From NCBI GenBank assembly GCA_023362775.1, contig JALMGJ010000005.1:62873463-62937462 (forward strand): a stretch of 64,000 nucleotides of DNA, written 5' to 3'. Made by a program: the position numbers and the translations under genes. The notes beneath the pieces are model-generated. The model saw only the letters and a program-made list of their open reading frames with translations, ran no database searches and was not told where the DNA came from. The DNA comes from Charina bottae. Taxonomy: Eukaryota > Chordata > Lepidosauria > Squamata > Charinaidae. Below, one piece after another: positions 56,617-64,000 of this stretch; positions within the stretch are counted from its first letter, which is position 1; each line of letters begins with the position of its first letter.

Positions 56617-56905
56617 TATACAGATAGTCTTCACTTACCGACCAGCCGCTTAAAGGCCGTTCGAAGTTACGATGGTACCCCAAAAGTAGATTTCCAACTG
56701 GGGCCTGAAATTACAACCCTCACGAGGCCTGTGCAATCATGTGACCCAGATTCGGCCATCCTGAAAGCGGTGGTCATTTTGGGTCACGTGACCGCCCTTT
56801 GGTACCAGGAAGTCCTCCAGACATATAATGCTGGATTTCTGAGGCAGTAGGCCTGGTCACATGGTCGCACTACTTTCTGTGATTTAGCAGCCGGCAGAGG
56901 AAGCC
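56617..56905. mobile_element. Possible DNA-transposon remnant
   Basis: CAGATAGTCTTCACTTACCG, GTTCGAAGTTACGATGGTAC and TCACGTGACC resemble an abundant squamate element with TIR near ACAGATAGTCCTCGACTTAC, from memory. The right end was not located. Confidence 0.35.
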
Positions 56906-57381
56906 TTGGGTGTGCCTTACTGTACATGAAAGGTAAGTATTTTTTCCATACAATACTATATGCTTGCCTTTAATTTTCCCCCAGTTTTTGTTTAATTTAA
57001 GTAGAGATTTGTATGGTGGCATGCATGTTCCATCCTCTGCCTGTCTAATTTTTAATTATATTTAACAATACTGAATGCTGGTTTACTGTTTTTAAAACAG
57101 TTGTTTTATAAAAATCAGATTTATATACAGTACTGTACAGTAACAAAAGCTGCCGAGTTTACTACAGCAGGAAAAAAAATTACAGTACTGTACAGTACCT
57201 TTAAACCCAATACCTTTGTTTTACTGTACTGTAGAACAAAGATTCCAATGAGTAAAAGTTTTTAATAATCAACCAGTAATATTAGTTGAAAATAACAGTA
57301 ATATTAACTGAGAATAATACTACTGTAGCCACAGAAGCATTTCCATAGTTGTGTTTCGGTGGAAAACATATGACTTTCACT
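56906..57381. other. Intergenic, no gene seen
   Basis: AT-rich, with ACAGTACTGTACAGTA repeated at about 57127-57200. Confidence 0.45.
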
Positions 57382-57784
57382 CTGCGAGAGCTGGACCATA
57401 AGGAAGGCTGAGCGAAGGAAGATAGATGCTTTTGAACTGTGGTGTTGGAGGAAAATTCTGGGAGTGCCTTGGACTGCAAGAAGATCAAACCAGTCCATAC
57501 TCCAGGAAATAAAGCCAGACTGCTCACTTGAGGGAATGATATTAAAAGCAAAGCTGAAGTACTTTGGCCACAGGATACCCTGGAGAAGAAGCTGATGTTA
57601 AGGAAAGTGGAAGGCAAAAGGAAGAGGGGCTGACCAAGGGCAAGATGGATGGATGATATTCTGGAGGTGATGGACTTGACCGTGAGGGAGCTGGGGATGG
57701 CGACGGCCGACAGGAAGCTCTGGCGTGGGCTGGTCCATGAAGTCACGAAGAGTCGGAAGCGACTGAACGAATAAACAACAACAA
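57382..57784 (+). mobile_element. RTE-clade LINE, short 3' copy
   Basis: It encodes the last part of the protein ([45 protein letters not shown] then a deletion) and ends GAGTCGGAAGCGACTGAACG with AATAAACAACAACAAAG. It is the same family as 19005 and 43462, strongly 5'-truncated. Confidence 0.88.
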
Positions 57785-58085
57785 AGATGTTTAACTGCGT
57801 CTTGCGAGTTTCTAGTATATCTGAGATGCCCAAGATGTTTTACTGTATTCTTGATTATATACTTAATGGCAGGAAAGCAATAATGTAGTGGAAACAATAA
57901 TCTTTTGTTCTGATTTCCAACAATTAGACTCCAAAAATAATATATCATTATCTTCACAACTTGGTGTTCTGTATATATTTGTATACGTTCATTGGAATAA
58001 CTTCTAAGTTGGAGGTCATACCATATCTGTAAGCCTCTTGAGGCACTTCGATGGCCACTGTCAGAAATAGAATGCCAAACTGCTG
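57785..58085. other. Intergenic, no gene seen
   Basis: Nothing recognised. Confidence 0.4.
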
Positions 58086-58095
58086 AAATCTGTAA

Positions 58096-58427
58096 TAGTA
58101 AAAGATCCCCCCGCACATTTGTGCAGTCGTGTCCGACTCTAGGGGCCGGTGCTCATCTCTGTTTGTTAGCCGAAGAGCCAGCGCTGTCCGAAGATGCTTC
58201 CGCAGTCATGTGGCCGGCATGATGCACGTGGAATGCTGTTACTTTCCCACCGAAGTGGTACCTATTAATCTACTTGCATTTGCATGCTTTCTAATTGCTA
58301 GGTTGGCAAGAGCTGGGGCGAGTGCGTGAGCTCACTCCATCACGCGGGACTAGGGATTCGAACCTCCGAACTTGCAATCTTCCGATTGACAAGCCTGGCG
58401 TCTTGCTCGCTGAGCCACCACACCCCT
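58096..58427 (-). mobile_element. Sauria-type SINE, complete
   Basis: The minus strand carries GGTTCGAATCC, the shared body and GAGTCGGACACGACTG; target duplication AAATCTGTAA at 58086-58095 and 58428-58437. Confidence 0.92.
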
Positions 58428-58437
58428 AAATCTGTAA

Positions 58438-59003
58438 ATCTGTAATACATGGGATTAAATATAGTCTCATCACTCATAATGCTTTTTTTTCCAATATGAA
58501 GGTTTAAAAAAAATCCAGGAGTGTTCCAAGCACTAAGAAGTGGGGAGGATAGAGGATGATACCTTCTCTCCTGGAACTGATTGAGCAGCATTAAGAATCG
58601 CTTGTGAAAATTCAATCAGTAAATTTAGTATTCTTAAGTAAAACCAACTTCTCCCAAGCTTTCTCCAACTTTGTAAATGTCAGGTCCAGTTCAAATCTAG
58701 TTTTGTGTAAGTTGGTCCAATACTATATTGAACTATTCTATACAATCATATTTTCAGCTCTAAAGAAACTGTTTTCTTATTCTTTGCAAGCCCCAATTAT
58801 TCTGTGGGAAAGAATAAATATTAGTTTGATATAGGCTTCTGTTACTCACCGTAGTGACATAAATTTATCAAATGTACTCATGTTGGTTGGAACTACATAT
58901 ACAAATATGACACTGGGGAAAGCCAATGTTGTTAAAGTTATTTGTTAAAGTTATTCTATGTAGGATTCAAGCGAATGGATTCCTTCACTATGAAATCCTA
59001 GCC
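58438..59003. other. Intergenic, no gene seen
   Basis: AT-rich; nothing recognised. Confidence 0.45.
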
Positions 59004-59560
59004 TGTAAAATTCCATTTTACAGGTTCCTATGCTGTAAGCGGTTCCCATAACAAAAAGCATGAAAAACACCAGATGTGCTTTTCTCTAGTCAAAACAATG
59101 GTGATAACAGTCCTTTCCCATGAGAACAGCGTCCCGAAGGGAAAGCCAATATGCAACACCGCCATCTCATGGCGGTTTATAGTAAGTACAACTGTTACTA
59201 CAATGTTAAGCTGAAAAATGGCCTAGCCCACATTAGCCAATCAGAATGTTGAACCATGGGTATAATTCAACTATGAACTATGGGTACTCATCTCATTCAT
59301 TTTCTATGCTTCTTTTGACTGCTATCTACATGTACTTTGTTTCTGTACTGTAACTACGCCTGGTCTTTGCATAGACCATGATTTTTCTTTCCTCACATCT
59401 GTTGATGGAACTCTCCGTATGCTTTGTTTTTTCCTTTTTGCAATAATGCACCATACATCCATTATTGCCTTATGCTATCAATAAAGATATTGTTAGCCTT
59501 AAAACACGTTGTTTGGATTACTCTGCGCCTGGAACCCCAAAAGCCAGCAACACCCCACAA
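59004..59560 (+). mobile_element. Retroviral-type solo LTR
   Basis: TGTAAAATTCC start, CCAAT box at 59237-59241, AATAAA at 59480-59485 and a CA-type end near 59560. It is the same family as 1-409 but in the opposite direction. No internal retroviral genes lie on either side, so it is probably a solo LTR. The 3' boundary and target duplication could not be fixed. Confidence 0.72.
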
Positions 59561-59699
59561 ATGTAGAATTAGAGAACAATGCATTTTTCACTTTCTACTT
59601 AGATTCTTAAGGTCAAATCCCCCTCACACTGATTTCAGCTCCGCATAATTATACATTAATACGAATATTTCATTCATTCAGATCTAGGATGTCTTATTT

Positions 59700-59895
59700 C
59701 AGTGTTCCCTTTATTTTCTTGAGCAGCTTATATAGTTTTCTGAGCAGCAAAATGCAAGTGGATTGCCATTGCCTTCTTCCAAGATGCTTTTTCAACTTCG
59801 CTGCCTAGCCTATCTGCTATTCTCTGATGGTCTCCCATTTAAGAATTGACCAGGCCTGACTCTGCTTAGCTTCCAAGCCTGGACAAGGTCAGACT
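59700..59895 (-). mobile_element. 5S rRNA-derived SINE
   Basis: On the minus strand: GGCTTGGAAGCTAAGCAGAG, CAGGCCTGGTCAATTCTTAA and GGGAGACC, the 5S internal promoter and end, followed by AGGCAATGGCAATCCACTTG as in 5S-derived SINE tails. The boundaries are approximate. Confidence 0.65.
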
Positions 59896-60426
59896 ATAAA
59901 TTATGCCACATTTAAGAGATACACAAAAGACAGACTTTGCTACATTGTGTGCAAAAAAGAAACAGTTTATTGAAGTTGTTCTCTTTCCCTGTATATCCTC
60001 TACTATCAGCATTAATTCATTTCATTTTATCTCTAAGGTCCAGTTGTCCGGACATTTCAATTTCCTTTCATTCCATTTTTTATGGTAGATTTAAAATAAA
60101 TTTGGGTCTTACAATTTCCATTTTTCTGGTGATATCATGTAGCTTTGAGGATAAATAGCATTTTCATGAATGCTAGCTACAATAATAGAGTAGCTGTTCT
60201 AGTTGTGATAGCACTGATGGTGAGTTTTAACTTTTCCCACTCTTACAAAATGTTGAAGCAAAAAATCTCAATAGGCAGGCTCAAATAATTGTAGTAAATG
60301 AGGTTTACACATGAAGAAGTAAAGGTGTCTTTTTACTGAACTTTGAAAATACAACATAGATTCTTCTTTGCTGTATACATGTTCCTTAATGCTCAGCATA
60401 CAGTTTGCAAGTGGAAGATGATAAGA
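59896..60426. other. Intergenic, no gene seen
   Basis: AT-rich; nothing recognised. Confidence 0.45.
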
Positions 60427-60434
60427 GTTTAGAC

Positions 60435-60675
60435 CAGAGCTTTCCAAACTGTGTGTCGTGACACAAAAGTGTGTCGCCACACAACCCGGAAGCGCTGATC
60501 ATCATCAGTGCTTCCGGGTTTTCCCGCGGCGACACACCAACGGCGGCATGCAAAAACCCGAAAGTGGCAGCAGCGCTTCCGGGTTTTTGCGCACTGCCGC
60601 AACGGCGGCACTTCCGGGTTTTCCCGCAGCGACGGCGGTTGGTGTGTCGCCGCGGGAAAACTTTGGAAAGCCCTG
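60435..60675. mobile_element. hAT MITE (GC-rich type), complete
   Basis: CAGAGCTTTCCAAAC to CTTTGGAAAGCCCTG; target duplication GTTTAGAC at 60427-60434 and 60676-60683. At 241 bp it is the cleanest GC-rich copy, with GGTGTGTCGCCGCGGGAAAA near the right end as in the 11538 copy. Confidence 0.92.
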
Positions 60676-60759
60676 GTTTAGACTAATATACCTTCATGGT
60701 AGTGCATGAAATAGTAATGTTGTTTAGGGTCATGTCTAGAAATACATTCTCACTTGGTA

Positions 60760-61235
60760 GTGCAAAGCATTTGAAAGAGGTGTTTTACAATGTGCACCAA
60801 CGAAGGCCCTCTTGTTGAAACATTAAAGGAACTGCCTCATTTGCAAGGCTTTCAACTGTAACTTGAGCAAAAGTTCTGTGCAACGTATTTGAAACAGGTG
60901 CTGCGCACTGCATGTTAGCCTGAATAAAGAACCTCTCTTCAGAGCATTAAAGCAATGCTCTCCTTTGCAAAGCTCACATAGCTGCTTCAAAAGCTGCCCA
61001 GCTGCACCTGCATGGCCTGTGCATACAGAGCCATTTTGTTTTGCTGATGGTCCCAATAGAGATGTTGTCTCTGCATGCAGACAATCTATGAGATTTGAAG
61101 CAGTCATGTGAGCTTTGCAAAGGACAAGCTTCCTTTAATGCTTGGAAGAGAAGGCTTTATTCAGTCTAACATGCGATGAGAAGCATCTGTTTCAAATGCA
61201 TTGCACAGTCCTATTGCTCTCACTGTAGTTGAAGG
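60760..61235. repeat. Three-unit foldback repeat
   Basis: Units of about 95-126 bp: 60760-60850 and 60848-60973 in direct order and 61110-61235 inverted. Shared words are TTTGAAAC, GCATGTTAG, CTGAATAAAG, AGCATTAAAG and CCTTTGCAAAGCT. Pairing extends into the spacer (CTCACATAGCTGCTTCAAA with TTTGAAGCAGTCATGTGAG). No coding and no recognised family. Confidence 0.7.
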
Positions 61236-61560
61236 TTAACATCTGAGACAAATGCACTGTTTTGATATTGTTATATTTAGACATTAGTTTTAATAGTGGT
61301 TTTATGCCTTTTTTCATATAAGCTTCTTGGAAGGATTTTTGCCCTAAAATGCAGCTTAGCAATGTTAACAATAAGCAAACTATATGAGAGAAAATAGGAT
61401 ATAGACTATTTAGTTATTGATCAAGTGATACACTTAAAAAAAAACAACTGGAACTGGAAAATACTACTGAGATAAATGCCTGATTTACAGGTAAATCAAA
61501 ATCTGATTTGTTTTTAGCTTAGCATGATATTACAGTTTGCTATGTAGATAAACCAAGCCA
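61236..61560. other. Intergenic, no gene seen
   Basis: AT-rich; nothing recognised between the foldback and the Penelope-derived insertion. Confidence 0.4.
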
Positions 61561-61568
61561 TTATAGCT

Positions 61569-61717
61569 TGATGTATTGTCGAAGGCTTTCACGGCCGGAG
61601 TTCAATGGCTGTTGTGGGTCTTCCGGGCTGTGTGGCCGTGTTCTGGAAGTTGTGGTTCCTAACGTTTCGCCAGCATCTGTGGCCAGCATCTTCAGAGGGC
61701 AGGAGCACAGATAGAAG
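61569..61717 (-). mobile_element. Penelope-derived insertion with hammerhead-like core
   Basis: A single arm of the 40966-41227 type plus GTCGAAGGCTTTCACGGCCG. On the minus strand CTGAAGA is at 61695-61689 and GAAA at 61668-61665. Target duplication TTATAGCT at 61561-61568 and 61718-61725. Confidence 0.8.
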
Positions 61718-61725
61718 TTATAGCT

Positions 61726-62029
61726 GCCCAACTCCGATGGACTCTGGGCAGCAAACAAAACAAAACAAAACAAAACCCATAAAATCAGATAAAACATAAA
61801 ACCACACAGACAACCCAGACTACAACTATCTTCAAAGCGACACAAAACAAACAAAACAAAACAGCCCCCCCCCTTCAATAATTCATTAACTCCAGGACTG
61901 AGACCAAAGCCAGTATTTAAAAGCTTTCTTCTGAGCTCCTCAACAAAAGGATATGTATATAACAAATTAATAAATTCTAGCCTTTTGCTTAAGAAGGCTA
62001 ACCCTATCTTTCATAAAACATAAGGATAC
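61726..62029. other. Intergenic, no gene seen
   Basis: It includes AACAAAACAAAACAAAAC-like runs near 61756-61777 and a poly-C run; nothing else. Confidence 0.45.
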
Positions 62030-62262
62030 AAATGGTTAAGGTGCTGGGCTAGAAACCAGGAGTCTGTGAGTTCTAGTCCCACCTGAGGCATGAAAGCCGG
62101 CTGGGTGACCTTGGGCCAGTCACTCTCTCTCAGCCCAACTCATCTCACAGGGTTGTTGTTGTGGGGAAAATAGGGGGAGGAAGGAGTGTTCGGTATGTTC
62201 GGCACCTTGAGTTATTTATAAAAATAATAAAGGCGGGATAAAAATTAAATAAATAAAATAAA
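62030..62262 (+). mobile_element. tRNA-derived CORE-type SINE, head clipped
   Basis: It starts at ATGGTTAAGGTGCTGGGCTA, then GTTCTAGTCCCACC, TGACCTTGGGCCAGTCACT, TGTTGTTGTGGGGAAAATAG and an ATAAAGGCGGGATAAAAATT tail. Confidence 0.82.
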
Positions 62263-63570
62263 TATTAATCCCAATGACTGTGATAAGTTCAGGATCATAG
62301 GCAGCAGAGTACCAGTTGCTGAGAACAGTTGCCCAAGAAGGCTGTTTTGGTCACAAAGCACAAGACCAGGATAAATAGATCTTTGGTCTCACCTAACTGG
62401 CATCTTTTTATGTTTTTATATGTCTAATAGATGAACAATTTAGTAAGTAGTTTGCATTACTTGATGTATCTGAAATGGGTTTGTTTGATGGATCTGTCTT
62501 TAAAAAAAAAAAAACCACCTGGTAAGTCTCACAGTTCGTCCACACAGCTGGAATCCTATTACCTCTGTATACTACTTCTATTATATCATCATCAAACTTG
62601 ATTTTCTTTGCTGCTGAGGATATGGTAAGTCCTATTTAGCTGCAAATGTGAATTTGCAGAGGAATCAATGACATTAATAAACAAAGGCGTGTTTTATTAG
62701 TTTAAAATATTTATGCCCCATTTATTGTTCTGAGGATTGAAAACGGGTTGCAAAAACAAATAAATATCTAACTCTTAAAAGCACACAAAAAGTAGAGAAC
62801 TTCAGTGTGTTTGTTCATTTATTTCTCCATCCAATCTGTAAATGTCTAGCATGGAAAGCTGGCATACCATTACCTGATGACATTTGGCAGCCTAATCAGG
62901 CTATAATGTGGAGGGTGTGTTTTTCTCCTTTTCTGTCTGTCTGTCTGATTTTGTGCCCCAGCCTGGGGCCCCAAGTAAGTGACAGGGCCTATCTCCTGGC
63001 CATGTTGATGGTTATCTTGCGATGCTCTGTGTTTTATTTTTTGTATTTTTATTTTTATTGTCAGACACCTAGAATCACGTTATGTGAGATGGGCAGCTGC
63101 ATAAATTGATTTAATTAATTAATTAATCCTTGGCTATGTGCTCAGCACAATAAAAAGTTTAATTTTGCCATTTTTGCAAACAATTACATGTTCATAATGG
63201 CAATGTTTTAGCAATGTAGCAAAATAAAGTGATTAAATCCTTTTTAAAAACAAAATCATGGAACTGAAAAATGATGAGTGGAAATTAATAGCAGTCCAAA
63301 ATACTTTAGCCATATTTTATATGCACTGTTGTGTGGATTCAACTCTTGTAAATATAAACCTGTAAATATTGGGTAATATTTCTAAGTTCTATTTCAGTGC
63401 TTCAAAATTCAGCCCTAAACTAGTCTAGTTTCTCATTATGATAAGGAACATGATTTTCTGAAGTGTGAAAATGTTAACAAAATGCAAAGCAATGCAGCCA
63501 AATAAGACAGTCGTTTTTCTGAGCCCATATATGCATTTGGTAGAATTTTAATAATCTGTTTTCAAAATAT
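62263..63570. other. Intergenic, no gene; one LINE-like tail
   Basis: At 63079-63128, TTATGTGAGATGGGCAGCTG and an ATTAATTA tail resemble an L2-like 3' end. The rest is AT-rich and unassigned. Confidence 0.45.
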
Positions 63571-63665
63571 TTTATTAATTTTATTTATTTATTTATTTAT
63601 CAAATTTATCACCGCCCATTTCTACCGCAGTAGACTCTGGGCGGTTTACAATAAATATTAAAAAT
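63571..63665 (-). mobile_element. L2-like LINE 3' tail, minus strand
   Basis: (ATTT)n followed by CACCGCCCATTTCTACCGCA and CTCTGGGCGGTTTACAATAA, the same 3' UTR as at 5295-5360. Confidence 0.65.
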
Positions 63666-64000
63666 TTAAAAAGCTATAAATCTACTATATAAATATTCAT
63701 ACTCACACAGTCCAGTGTGCCTCATCTTCCATATTTTTCCAATAAATTGCATTCTAGATGCAAGAAAAAACAGTTTGGTAAACATCTGGATTGTTTCCTG
63801 GCTTATGCCATTGCAAATCTTGCATTTTGACATGTGGCTTTCTATTAAACAAGATTTCATTTGATACTCTTGTCAGCATATTAGTGTAACTGTTGGTAGA
63901 ATCAGAGTGAATGCTCATATCCTGCATATTGATAGCCCAACATTTTCCCTCCTTCCCTGATGCAATGTCACAGAATGAAATTAAAATTAAAAATACAGGG

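Overview
This is a vertebrate nuclear window, almost certainly from a squamate reptile (lizard or snake). The one real gene is DOCK1, read left to right. Its last eight coding exons (about 378 codons, stop at 53822-53824) lie between 3422 and 53824 and give an uninterrupted protein across seven GT-AG introns. The squamate call rests on the repeats: Sauria-type tRNA SINEs, BovB/RTE LINEs, 5S rRNA-derived SINEs, L2-like LINEs with TAAA tails, and Penelope-like elements. I cannot name the species.

Layout. 1-2740: a minus-strand retroviral-type LTR cut by the window edge, then a BovB LINE whose 3' half is inverted. 3422-8913: DOCK1 exons 1 and 2 of this window, with a broken L2-like LINE between them. 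8914-24141: exon 3, two Sauria SINEs, a CORE-SINE split by a hAT MITE, two more hAT-derived copies, and an RTE LINE split by another hAT MITE. 24142-38082: exons 4 to 7, among L2 copies, an R2/R4-like LINE split by a Penelope-like insertion, and an unclassified 515-bp insertion with a 16-bp target duplication. 38083-53728: a 15.6-kb last intron rich in nested repeats. 53729-54815: last exon and 3' UTR. 54816-64000: intergenic DNA with an LTR, SINEs, a hAT MITE, Penelope fragments and an unexplained three-unit foldback.

How the parts relate. The DOCK1 segment encodes the end of the Rac-GEF (DHR-2) domain and the Ser/Lys/Pro-rich tail with two PPPLPxK motifs for CRK. Everything else is repeat-derived or unassigned, and no second gene could be supported. 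Nesting gives a relative history: hAT MITEs landed inside a CORE-SINE, an RTE LINE, an L2 LINE and a 5S-derived SINE; Penelope-like elements landed inside an R4-like and an L2-like LINE; a younger RTE landed inside a much older one. The strongest second-look signals are repeated hammerhead-ribozyme-like cores in the Penelope-derived insertions, a perfect 107-bp inverted repeat with a 12-bp target duplication, the hAT MITE family with 8-bp duplications, and the foldback near 61 kb. I saw no evidence of a wholly new biological system.
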